This document shows positions 1-12,091 of a DNA stretch of 64,000 bases, in pieces. The stretch's first letter is position 1, and each line of letters opens with the position of its first letter. Origin of the DNA: Protula sp. h YS-2021. Taxonomy: Eukaryota > Annelida > Polychaeta > Sabellida > Serpulidae. Under the pieces are notes generated by a model. It was not told the DNA's origin, searched no databases, and was given only the letters and a program-made list of their open reading frames with translations. A program made the translations under genes and the position numbers. The stretch is taken from NCBI GenBank assembly GCA_949752745.1, contig OX457027.1, forward strand, positions 77,555,214-77,619,213, given 5' to 3'.

Positions 1-2161
1 GCGCACGCAAAAGAAATTTTAGCTGTGCTGTGACCCTTTAATCATGCTAACCTTCGCTTGTATATGAGCGTGCACACCCAAGCCGCCCCCCTCCGTGTCT
101 GCATACTTTGTAGATCAAGGTGTTTAATGTAATTTAACTGGGCAATTGCGGAGTTTGTAGGAGGCAACGTTTTACCATTGTGTCGGAGAGATAGCACAGT
201 GTAGTAGAACTGAAGTTTAGTTGTACTTTGAACGTGACATAAAACCGGCAGTGTTAATTGGTATCGGTGTCTTGAACTTTGTGGGAAAGTGTACAACAGA
301 CTGGCTGCTAATGATATCCTCTTCTGTTTCACTTTCTCACTCGTAAGCAAAATGGGAGGGTAGGGGGGAGAGGGGTGGGGCGGTTTTTGCTTTCAATCAA
401 TCGGTGTGTGGTTGTGTTTGCCTGACCGATCCCTTTTAACGAAATATTTTGACAAAGGTAAGTTAGGTTTTGAGATCAAATTTGGGAGAAATAAGTGTTT
501 TTGGGATGATCAACGATTGAACCAAGACCCTGTATGGAGACGTCATTGCGTTTAATTTAAGTGTAATGCTTGCCATTTTTTGACGCAAATTTGGCCCTTC
601 CATACTGGAGTTGTTTCTTATTGGTAAAATATGAAATTTAATTTTTCTAGCATGTACAATTTAGTCTTGCAGGAAGTGTATTGAACAATTTTAGGTTCTG
701 TCATACACCCTGAGGTAACACACCGTAAAGACCCTTCGAAGATTGATTTAAGATAGTGCATTAAGTGTTACACTGAATATACAACAAGCGTACGAACTAT
801 TATATATATACGACAGTAATGACTGAAAATTGAAAGGCTGAGAAGTTGTGTATAAATGACGAGGCGAACCAGGAAGTGAGGAGACAGGCTTTGCAGCAGT
901 GTACAGTCACTGTTTAATAGTCTTAATGTGATCTCAGGTGAAAAGGGCGTTATTGAATTAGTCAAGTGGAGCATGGGATTCGGCATGCACTTGTAAAATG
1001 CACCATTGGCATTGCGGATATCCCGTTACCCCAATATTTGATTATTAATATTAAGATTATTAAGATTTTACTAGAAACATCTCAGAAAGACTATTGACCT
1101 TATGGCTTTCGGTGGCTTTCTTATAATCACGGAATGTGTTTTATTAGGGTTGTATGGTACAGAGCTTGATGCCATCAGATTCACGTTGTACAGGTGAAAA
1201 GACCGACTTGTGTCGTGACGGAACTGGAACAATTCAATCTCTGTGCTTTGAGTGACAACATTTGATTGCAGCACTGTGGTCATATACAAAAAAAACACCC
1301 CCCCCCAAAAAAAAACAAAACAAAAAAAAAACAAAAACAAAAACATACACACACAGGCAGACATAAAAAAACCCGAACATATCTGATTAAATACAGCAGG
1401 TATCCCCGCCCGCCTTCGCACACCCTAACAGTAACTTTTAGGGCTAACAAATGATGAATGTGAACAGGACTGACTAGTGTATTTATTGACTTTGTCCCGG
1501 GCATTGTGGTTATATTCTCCACGTAATACCCAGAACACCGCCAAAAATGGGGATGGGGGGAAGCATTTATAATTTTTGGTTACCAGTTTTCATTTGACAG
1601 CCAGTTTTGAAAACGCGTCTTCTCGCGCAATTTTACTCTAATTATTTTCATTTTTGTATGAATGATTTCCAGGTTTTCTGTCTTGGGAGGGAGGGGGGTA
1701 TTTTAAAACATTAAAGTCAGTTTTCAAAATGCTTCTTCTCCCACAGTTGGGATCGGATTGAATTCAAATTTTGTGCATAAATATAAGCGGATTCACGAGA
1801 TTTACGAAAAAACAGGAAGCAGAGAAACTTAGATACATGGAAGTTAATCATCGAAATCATTTTAAAATAGATATTGAGCCATCTGCTGAGCATCCGCACT
1901 TGAATACGTGAACTGGGTTGTTCACTGGGCGGTCCTGTCCTGAAAGTTACTCTTTGGCGATCCGCCAAAAATTGGCCAAATGGGGGACATATTTTTGGTG
2001 GCCGATTTGTTATATAATATAATTCGTTGGTTGCCAGTTTTCAAAATGCTTCCTCTCCCATAATTTTAACTGGATTCCCTTAAAATTTTGTGCGAATGTT
2101 CCCTAGATGGTGCTCTTTCAAGAGGTTGCTTTCTTTGACGATTCTCCAAAAATTGATAAAT
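1..2161. other. 5' non-coding stretch with fragments of a dispersed repeat
   Basis: No credible exon seen. Either upstream CARMIL intron or intergenic. 1290-1345 is A/C-rich low complexity. From about 1715 to 2160 there are fragments of the same repeat that forms the array at 59.0-61.7 kb (gcgatccgccaaaaattgg and caaatgggggac), in the same orientation, broken by about 140 bp of other sequence. Confidence 0.6.
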
Positions 2162-2380
2162 TATATGTCTCCCCCTCGGGGAGGCATATACTGTTTTTAG
2201 TCTGTCCATCCGTCGGTATGTCCATATGTCCGTCCGTCAGCAGCGATTTCTCAGTAAGAGGCAGCCAATTGCAACCAGATTTTACACACGTGTTGCCTAT
2301 AACCTACAGATAATGGCCATATATTTCTCACATGGTATCGAAGATACCATATGAGATTGAAATGCTTAGAATTCTTCACC

Positions 2381-2421
<41 letters not shown>

Positions 2422-2888
2422 TTTTCCGCCAAAATCTTGTTCGCGCTTCTCCTCCGAAACCGCTGGGCGTAGAAAGCTGAAACTTGGCACACGTATGTAG
2501 ACCAACGTGAACTCGATCTGCGTCGATTTTCAGTGACCTTAAGCATTGTCTTCAAGGTCAAATTCAAGGTCAAAGGTCAATTGCGGCCGAATTCTTGTTC
2601 GCGCTTCTCCTCCGAAACGGCTGGGCGCAGAAAGTTGAAACTTGGCACACATACGCAGACTAATGTGAACTGGATCTGCGCTGAATTTCAATGACCTTGA
2701 GCATTGTTTTCAAGGTCAAATTCAAGGTCAAAGTTAAAAAAAGTAATATCTCGTTATTTTTCATATCCGACTATTTTTGGCGATTTTTTTTTAATTTTTG
2801 ACTCCAACATTTCGCAATATTTCTTCGCCTTTGACAGACTGTGGCGATGGGGGGAGACATATGCTTCTGTGAGCTTTAGCAAAAACAT
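2162..2888 (+). mobile_element. Hairpin-headed element 1
   Basis: Head: 13-bp arms with a 3-base loop at 2162-2190 (tatatgtctcccc paired with ggggaggcatata), followed by tctgtccatccgtc. Tail: ggggggagacatatg at about 2850, the inverse of the head arm, then gctttagcaaaaaca. The body has a T tract (2382-2420) and two copies of an about 149-bp repeat starting near 2446 and 2595. No coding capacity. The layout resembles non-autonomous Helitron-like elements; that assignment is inference. Confidence 0.6.
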
Positions 2889-2999
2889 AGACTTTCTAGT
2901 TGGCATCATTTTAAATCTTTCTGTTTTCTAAATGCATTGTTTGCTGCAGTTTGATTGGATTTATTTGAATTTTTTTTTGAGTACCACCATAAAATGGCC

Positions 3000-3290
3000 T
3001 CATGCCGTCGTTAAAAGTTTATTGAGCATGGGATTAGCACGTAATTCGGGTCAGATTGCTTTCAATTTTTTTAGGCATAGTCCAACGTTAGAGCTTTAAA
3101 AAAAGTTTTCTGAGATCCGCGAGAGATTTCGCAAGTGTAGGCCTTTGAAAAATTTTCAGTAACCGGTTTTTAAAAGGCTACTGTCACTTTTTAGGGATCC
3201 TACAAGCCTATTGATACTTGATTCACTAGATCTCGTTTGGTTATAATGTCCCTGGACATCCTTGTTTTTTATGGCAGAACATAATGTGTA
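3000..3290 (+). mobile_element. Tail fragment of a hairpin-headed element
   Basis: Shares the phrases tttcagtaaccggtttttaa and gtccctggacatccttgttt with tails near 46960-47065 and 61640-61666. It lies about 330 bases upstream of CARMIL exon 1 of the window. Confidence 0.45.
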
Positions 3291-3621
3291 GCTCAAAATG
3301 TATCTATTACTGCCACTATTATGGAGTCATTTCGAACCATCATATTTAGGTTTTCTGTATAGACAAGAAAATGTTGTTCTTCATATCGGAAGTCATCAGT
3401 GTCGACATCTCCATATCTGGTCATAAAAAATGTAAAATCTTGCTGTAATGTTCAAAGTGTGCCTCGTCATTTGGTTCTTGGTGTCCCATTGAGGTTCACT
3501 TTTTTCTTGAGTTTCAAAAAAATGGCAATTTTCGCCAATTTCTATTATTTTTTAGATGGTTTTAACATGTGAGTGAATTTCAGATATGGGGCCTAACCGA
3601 GTACTTGTTGTTTCTTTGCAG

Positions 3622-3697
3622 ACATTTAGTGCCAATCATCGCCACCATGGCATACAACAACTGGTTCACAACGCTGTGTGGCTGTGACGTCAGACTG
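3622..3697 (+). CDS. CARMIL: CARMIL exon 1 of window
   Basis: Acceptor tttgcag, donor gtaacg. It encodes [15 protein letters not shown] and following residues, the highly conserved stretch just before the leucine-rich repeats. The exon enters with one base of a split codon and ends in phase 0. Exons 5' of it (PH-like domain and linker) were not found in 1-3600. Confidence 0.9.
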
Positions 3698-6600
3698 GTA
3701 ACGACACACCAGTACTTCAAATAAATACACCCATATTAAGAAATAACGGATGACTAAGCGCAAAATCGCAGTTATCAGCTTTTTATTTTAATCGCAAATA
3801 CCTTAACATGCCATGAAAAGAAGTGTGAAAAATATAGCAAGTAATTCGGAATCAAAAACGTAAGTGGTTCTGTGTCAAACTGTAGGGTTTTAGCAGTCGT
3901 GGTGTTGTAGTTGTTATAGTTTTATCGCTGTGCTTATGGCTCGGCTTTTGTTTTTGGTGAGGTCCCGGAGGCACAGACAGAATTTGCGAACGTCACGAGA
4001 ACGAACACGTCCATCGAGCACTATTGCGTTATGAACTGTGGCTTGAAAAGGTACGTCACAGGACATTGCCGTCATGAGTCGTGTGACGTCACGGCTCATG
4101 CGCTGTCAGAGGTCATGTGAGGTCATGATGTCAGTGATTCACGGCTCACAAGACATGGGACGTCACGGGGACATGTGATACCATGGGTTGTGTGTATCAC
4201 GGGTCATGTGACCACATGAATCCTATAAAATAACATTTTTAGGTCGCATGTACGAAGTAATGTATTTCACCCCTATTTTATGCGATCCCGGATGGCCGAC
4301 AAAGATCTGATTTTTGGCGGCCCGTTTTTTTTTTTTTTTTTTTTTTGCATTCTCTGGTTAAAAGCAATTTGTATCAGTTATTATAAATGTTGGGATGAAA
4401 AATAAGGTGGTTTGCAACGTCATCGCCAGTGTCGGTACAGCTACGATATGTTGTTCGACTCTTCTAAGAAACTGGCCTTACGTACCCTAAAAAAAGCAAT
4501 AATAAATAAATAAAATAAACAGTTTGGAATGTCAAAATGCTTTCACTATTTTTTTTGTTTGTTTTGTTTTTGTACAGCGATTTTGTACAGAAATTGTCAC
4601 CTTCCCTAGCAGCTAATGTCCACGCAACGGCCATCAGTCATCTTTTATTCAACGGCAATCACGTGGAGGATAAAGGTCAGTTGTAAGGTCACTCTAGGTG
4701 GTTCATGTTCAAGCTGTAGCAAACGAGTGCTCTCGGATAAGCGCATGCCCAGTCGGCAAAGCCCATATTGCGAGCGGTTCAGACAAAAAAAGCACCTTTT
4801 ATATCAGTCGCACGTATACGAAGTAAAGACCGCAGTATGTGGAGATACTTAAAGTCTTGGTAACTTTGCCGTGATATTATAATTGAGGAATTGCACTAAA
4901 AAAATGTGGGGAAATTTATTGAAATGGGCTGGCCAAAAGTGAAATATCTTCCATGAGTACGAAGTATTTTTCATTTGTTTTTCATGTTATTATGCGCATT
5001 ATTAATTTCAGGGCTGTTATCGTTGTGTCCAATATTAAGTGATCTTCCGAAGGGGGCGACAAGTCTGCAGTTTGCAAAGTGCAACCTCACACAGAAGGGT
5101 GTGAACAAATTGGCGGAAGCCTTAATCAACAACACCTTTATGCTGACGTCACTGCGTGAGCTCGATCTGTCAGGGAATACCTTGCGGGATGACGTCACGG
5201 TAAGTATTGCCAGGGGAACTATTTCCGTGCGGCGATTCTGTACAGTCTTACCACCCGAGTGTTCTGTTTGTGGGGTGAGATATTTTCTTACCAATGTGTG
5301 AATTGTGTAGAAAAGAATCACATCGCTTTGTACTGAAAATGCGTCCATTCTTTGGAATACAGAAAAAAATCCAAAGAAATGCCCTTAAGTTATAAAATTG
5401 TAGTTTTTATTTTCCAAAACGGCTATTACTGTAATTGATTTAACCCAATCAAAGTTAGTAGACGGTGAACTGTTCTTGGTTTAAAGTATATGAGACAGTC
5501 GTAGAACTAAAAGAGAGAGAGAGTCAGGCTTTTCGCGGCAGTTTTTTTTTTTTTTGGGGGGGGGGGGGGTGATTCATGTGGCTTTTTGGTACGGCTTTTT
5601 GGTACGTTTTTGTTAGTCCTGTAGTGGCTTTCGTAACTAATCCATCAAATATGAAATAAAATTGTTATTATTAAGAAGGAAAACCAATTCTATAATAATT
5701 CGTTTTTCAATGAACTTGTGCATTTGTCAAGAACAAGTGCAGCAATTGCAGCCCCTCCGCCTAACTCTCAGTTCCAATTTTAGGCCTACTCGTTAACGGG
5801 ATAAGCTGGCTGGAACTTCCTATCGTACTTTCCAAATAAGTGGTGCTGTCCTATTTAGTTCATCATGAACGATTACCATGCATTTCCTGGGCATATGATA
5901 GTTCATGAAGTATACAGTGATAAAAATGTGTGAACAAATCGAAAGAAGTTGTTGTGTTGTTTTGATTGAAAATAAAATCATGTCATGTGTCGAAATTCAT
6001 GAATATTTATTTGGTGATATTACGAAGCAGTTTGGCGACGAAGCTGCTGAATTTGTAAGTGTGTCACTTTCTGCGACTGGCGTATAGTCGTATTGTGTGG
6101 GATGCATGTGGATGTCAGAGGGTACATGTTTTTGTGGAACGGTAACAAGCGTGTATGGGCGACTCAAATCCTAGCCTCCCCCCCCCCATCCCTCCCTCAC
6201 CCCCACCCTATTTTCACGTCGATGCCCATGTTTTTACTGACTTAGACACGATTGGCGAAACGAGCCGTCGCCTTGCGATCGGAAACAACCTGTCTTGTGG
6301 CAGGTGGCATTAAATAAGGTGACTGAGGTGGCATTAAATAACGTGACATAATAACAGTACGTGTTGAAATGTGCGTAAACGATTGATAATAGACCCTACG
6401 TTAAGCCCCTACAAGTTATACAGCAACCCCTACCGTTTCTATTTATGGCAATTACCTAACTTTCCTCCTGGAGACCGAAAAAAACACTAAGTTAGATATT
6501 GTGTTGGTTTAGTTTGGTTTGAGGTGTATTTTCTTGCCACTGTTTTAAGTAATCGGGGACGCCGTTAGGAAAGGGTAATGCCTATTATTTTCGTTTATTT

Positions 6601-7071
6601 ATTTATATATATTTGTTATTAGTCCCCCGCCGCCGCGGAGCGGGGGACTATAGTATTCGGGTCTGTCCATCCGTCCGTCTTGCCGTCCGACACTTGGAAG
6701 CACAAATTTGTGCACGCGATATCTCAGTCGCTATTCAACCCTGGCTTTTGATTTTTAGTACAGTGAAAATATATATATTGAAGTTGTGCGGCGTCGATTC
6801 GACCAAAAATGACGAAATGGCGACTTGTTGAAAATAGGCAATGTTTTAGTCTTTCTGTTGCCTACAGTGCAACCCTGGCTTTTGATTGTTGCTACAGTGC
6901 AAATATATATATATATTGAAGTTGTGCGACGTCGCATTATTTTTCGATTCGACCATAATACGTGGCGGGGGACATCCATCAGTTTCACTGATAACTTGTT
7001 TTCTTTCCAAGTATTTGGCATTTTAATAGCTACTTTTTAAAGAAAAAAGCGCGGTTAACTTTACATGATAT

Positions 7072-7136
<65 letters not shown>

Positions 7137-10100
7137 ATTGAATAATTGAATAAAAGGGTTGCCACTTGTCATCGTTTTTTTCACAGTGTAATGTGTGTGT
7201 GGAGAGGCGCTTGTCTGACACCGGCTCTTCTCGGCGTGTGTTTCAGGCCACCGCGTGGCTTAAATAAACAGCCAGAAAGAGTAGCTATTTGTTCACGTCA
7301 TATAAAATGGTTCGATCAGTTTTTTTTTTTTTTTTTTGTTTTTTTTTTTTTGGGGGGGGGAGGGGGTTGTTGAATGTCGAGGTTTTGCTCAGGCCATACT
7401 CGTCGTGTGCGACCCCAGATTTAACATTACCGACCGAATCATTACTGCATGCGTGGGAATGGTAGGAATAAAATATATTAACACAAAGTCATGTATTATT
7501 TGAATTTACTTCAGAAAGGGAAAACTATAAAGGTAATTTTAGTTTGTTGGCAAAGTTACTGTTTTTTATTTGCATGGAAACATATATCTCTGCTACCCCC
7601 TCCCCCATCTCCTCCCTCCGTTATTGTTCGGCTGCTCGTTTGATATGCAGCACAACCTCGTTATAACGACAGAGCTGGGACCGGGCAATAATATAACATC
7701 CAAAATATCGTGACATCGAATAACTATAAACCGCAAAAAGCTTAAGATAATGTCGTTACCAGTGCTGTGTCTCCATAACTGATGTCGCTATAACCCATGT
7801 CGTTATAACTGGTGTCGTTATGACCGATGTCGTTATAACTGATGTCGTTTCAGTCGATGTCGTTATAATTGATATCGTTATAACTGATGTCCTTATAACC
7901 ATTGTCGTTATAACTGGTACCGTTTTAACCGATGTCGTTATAATTGATGCCGTTATAACTGATGTCGTTATAACGAGGTTCTCGAGCATATTGGCAAATC
8001 AGATTACTTCTTCATGTTAATAAGTAGACTGTTATGATAAGCAGAGCTTCAGATCTCACAGGACAAAATTAGTTATTCAAAATGCACGTCCACTGTCCCT
8101 CAGAAAACATGACAGATCAGACCAAGACCGCACCGTGCAAGCAAGCGCTTTACCTGGCTTATAAAGTGAAGAGATTATATGTGGAAAGCCAATGCACAAT
8201 TATAATTAAGTTGCAAAAAGCCGTTTTGGTACACTTTGTTTGGGTGTGTGTGGCTTATGTCACTTCCTGAACGTGCTATTTTTAGCCAAACAGAAACCGT
8301 GCTGTGCGATTTAATGAAATGTCGTGATTGGTTCTTTAAGGAACGAAACTTCGCTGAAAGTGCCACCTGTGCTTCATTGGGTTATAAATATATTTACTAT
8401 ATTCTTGATGTTATTGCTTAGCAAATGATGTTATTTTTTGTAATAACTGTCTGTGTGTGCGTGTGTTTGTTTTGATGTTTTGCGTTGTTATTTTATTGTT
8501 TAAGGCAGATTTTGACCAATGTTTTAGTTTGTGATCGTGACAACGACAGAACTCTGTAATTTAAATGCAAATATTTCTCATAAACGGGGAGGAGGGGATG
8601 TATTTTTTTTTCAACTGTTTGATTTCAAGGAAATTATAACTATTCGCACGCCGAGTTTGTGTGTACCAGTATTTTATATCTCGGCTTATAACTGCACCCA
8701 AGTTGAAACTCGAGCAGTCTTCTTATAAAACCGCTTTCATTGTGAAACAAGCTTGAGAATAATGTGAAGCTCTGACAGTTTGTCATCGGCCAGTTGGCGG
8801 AAGGGGGGGGGGTGGGTGAGGTCATCCCAAGAACTATAATGGGAATGTAGCCCGTAACCTGGGGCATTATACATACCCGACTTGCCGATGTTCTGAAAGC
8901 CATCAGCTGGCTGATGGCATTCTTGGTGCTCAAGGTGTGTGAACTGTCTAACAGCTAACTTAACTGTTTGTCAAGTCAAAATATACAAAATAATGTATAA
9001 AGTCCTATTGTCACTGTCTTTTTGCAATTCTGATACGATCCCGGCTGCACTATGTCACAATTTGTTTACGTTGATTGAAATGCATCGTATTTACTCAATC
9101 TGTTACAGAATCTGTACAATTTCTTGGCCACGCCTAATGCACTGGTGACCTTGAACCTCTCAGGAACAGAATGTGCCTTGGATAACGTGAGTGACGTCAT
9201 TTCTATTGATTTTATGTCAGCATAAACAGAATCAGCAGGAATGACTGAATTGAGGAGTGAATGTTTAGGCACGTTTCATTTCACCCGAATCAGTGGATAA
9301 GCTAAAAAAAAAAAAAAAAAAATGAGTGGCCCAGCCCGAACGTCGCCTTATTCTGTGTGCGCGAAAAATAATTCAACAACGCCTGTGTGCGTGATTTATA
9401 GCATATAGATATTATCTGAATTGTGATGTATAAAGTGTAGCAACGGTATTTATTTAACAGCTCGAGAGGACGGATGGAAGGTATTGGCATCTGGGGCTGC
9501 TGTTTTAGGGTTACAGTGGGGTCGGTGGGGGGGGGGGAGGGGGGGGGGGGGCTGAGTGAAGCCCTGTTTAGGAATACTGGTGCTCCGTGCAAACACACCC
9601 CATTTCATGTTGAAATCTAGTGAATATGTGTAATAACTGAGATATAATTCATTTCAAAATTTGGTGAAAATATTTAACACCTGGCTGACTTTCAACCAAT
9701 TACAATTGTCAGTGGCGGGAAATCGTAAATATAAACAAAGGTTGTGCTGGATTAAAAGACTATAGAGAAAGTGAACCTTTCTGAGTGTAGGACCGGTAAT
9801 ACGGACAAAAATCACTCGTCAAAAAGTCGGTCAATTTGAGAACTACGAGGTATGGAAAATATGGGCTTAGTCACAGTGAAGGCAGTTTAACAGATATTCC
9901 TGCTACAACCAGGGGATTTGTTTGCATATGGGGCGGGGGAGGGGAGGGGAGGCTGTTTGTTCTGATCACCAGCTTCCATGAAGCACGCATTCGTTTCCCC
10001 GCGTTTCAGATATTTGGTGCTTTAATTCGCGGATGCTGTAACAAGCTGGAGGAGCTGGACCTGTCCAGTAACGTGTTCAGCAGTGCCAAGAAGAAGGTGG

Positions 10101-12059
10101 CAGAGAGCATGGTGCCTGTGTCCTGGAAGCAGTTCTTTGCCAGCGCCGTGTCCATGAAGAAGGTCAGCCTGGCCGACAACAAGCTACCCATCGAAGCCAT
10201 CAAGTTAGTCCATGAAAACTGATTAAAGAAAACAATTCTAACAAAATAACATTTGTTATACCATGTGTTATAAATGTTAATATTGGTAATAGTTAACGAC
10301 TAATAATTATTATTATTAAGTAATTAGGTAAATATATGAAAGGTGTCGTTTAGGGGGACCATCTAATATTGTAACCACATGGCGGTCTATGTAAATTAAC
10401 CTTGACCCTTAACCTTTGACCCTGAAGCAACCCTTAACACTTACAACTGAAGTGTATTTGTAGCTTCAAAATTGGGTGCGTCCGCTAAACTACACCTTTG
10501 CCAATTTTTTTGGCAGTTGAAATCAGTAAGTTATGTAGGGAGAATGTGAGAGGTAATTCAAAGATTGGTTCTGTAATACAGTCGCTACCTTCACTGGGCT
10601 AATTAAATGATAAACGCTGTGAAAGAAAAAACTACAAGCTGAAAAGTGTGTGTTGTGTGAATGAGAGGGTTAACTAGCGTTCAACGCGAGGGCTCATAAA
10701 CATTACTGCCTTTCTCGCTTGTACAGAAATTTGCTGCTCGGCATCTCGTCGAACGAGAACTTACGAGAGGTGGCCTTGGACCTGAGCAACAACAACCTGG
10801 GTATCCAGGGCGGCGGTATCGTGGAGACTTGCATGACCCAGAACACCAACATCACCGACCTTGACATTAGTGACAACAGTCAGTTCACATCATATCTCTC
10901 CCGTGCACCACGGTCTTCGTCAGTGAATGCCTCTTAAAATCTTGAACAACCTGAAATTTCCGAGCACTGTTTTTTCCTATTAGTCAGCGGGCGTATCTTC
11001 AAGGCTTGACACAGTGTGAAGGATTGCTCTTGCAGTTGCCATTATACACGCTTGAAAAAAAAAAACAGTGTTGACTGCAGAAGTTAAGGTTTTTATGGCC
11101 AAAAAAAAAAAAAAAGAAGAGAAGTGTTAGTATAGAAATTGAAAACACCATATTGAATACAAAATGCTTTCATTTTTTGCATGCCTCTGGATGAAATGCT
11201 ATAACCAAGTGTTTTAATTGCAGATTTGGAGGGTTATCTTGCGAAGTTGCTGGAGTCTTTGGCGACAAATACAAGCCTTAAGAAACTCGCCATCGGCAAA
11301 AATTTCAACAATCTCAAAGCTAGGTAAGTATTATGAGTGTAAACTTAATGTGTGGGAACCATGAATAGGTGCTAAACAGCTATTCTATTGTGATTCTTCA
11401 ATTTTTATGAAAAGAATGAAAATAAACTGATGTTCTAGCGAAACTTTTAAGAGGCTAAGCAGTTCTATATTTAAAATTTGTCAAATGTCCTTGGCTGTTT
11501 GTTATCAAGACTTGTCAATTCTAGGTGTGACCTGTCAATGTTGTCCTGTGGTTTTTCGCCTGTGCTGTTTTGCTTATACCGAGTAAGCATACGCCAAGCA
11601 GTTCTAGTTTTTCTTTCGAGCATTAGTTTTATATGTTTACAGGCAGATGCAGGCAGTGTTGGAGGCCGTGGTGACCATCATGCAGGAAGAAGACTCGGTA
11701 AGGTGTCTCCTGCCACCACCCCCGCACACCCCACCCCCACCCCCGCACCCCCTCCCCCCTGGAACCAAGGAAACATCATTTTAATTGCTATGTTTTGAAA
11801 AGGGAAAGGCTTATGTGTATCCAGATAGTGCTGTCGTCGTACGCTGTATATCGTCATATACGGTGACGTTATAGCCAGGCTCTAATGTATTTTTGATCCT
11901 GCGTTTCTCTGTCTATGAACAGCAATACATGCTTCTTTTTGTGGTGGAAAGATTTTGAAGGGAAATGCGGCTATCTCCCATAATTATGTCTCCCCGACCA
12001 AGGGGAGACATATAGTGTTTGTACGTTCTGTGTGTGTGTATGTGTGTACGTGTGTGTGT

Positions 12060-12091
<32 letters not shown>

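Larger units (their letters stand above)
5200..9108. other. CARMIL intron 4
   Basis: Non-coding apart from repeats listed separately. It holds a dispersed repeat (5526-5659), a hairpin-headed element (6620-7000), GA repeats, poly-T/poly-G tracts (7321-7367) and a 15-bp minisatellite with inverted ends (7654-7980). No exon seen between 8000 and 9108. Confidence 0.7.

Noticed and set aside
5905..6087. Open frame, and a possible 24-nt microexon at 6031-6054 (acceptor gaagcag, donor gtaagt, phase 0)
   Set aside because: Phase would fit between exons 4 and 5, but the CARMIL LRR sequence is already complete without it and the added residues have no counterpart in the family. The acceptor has no pyrimidine tract.
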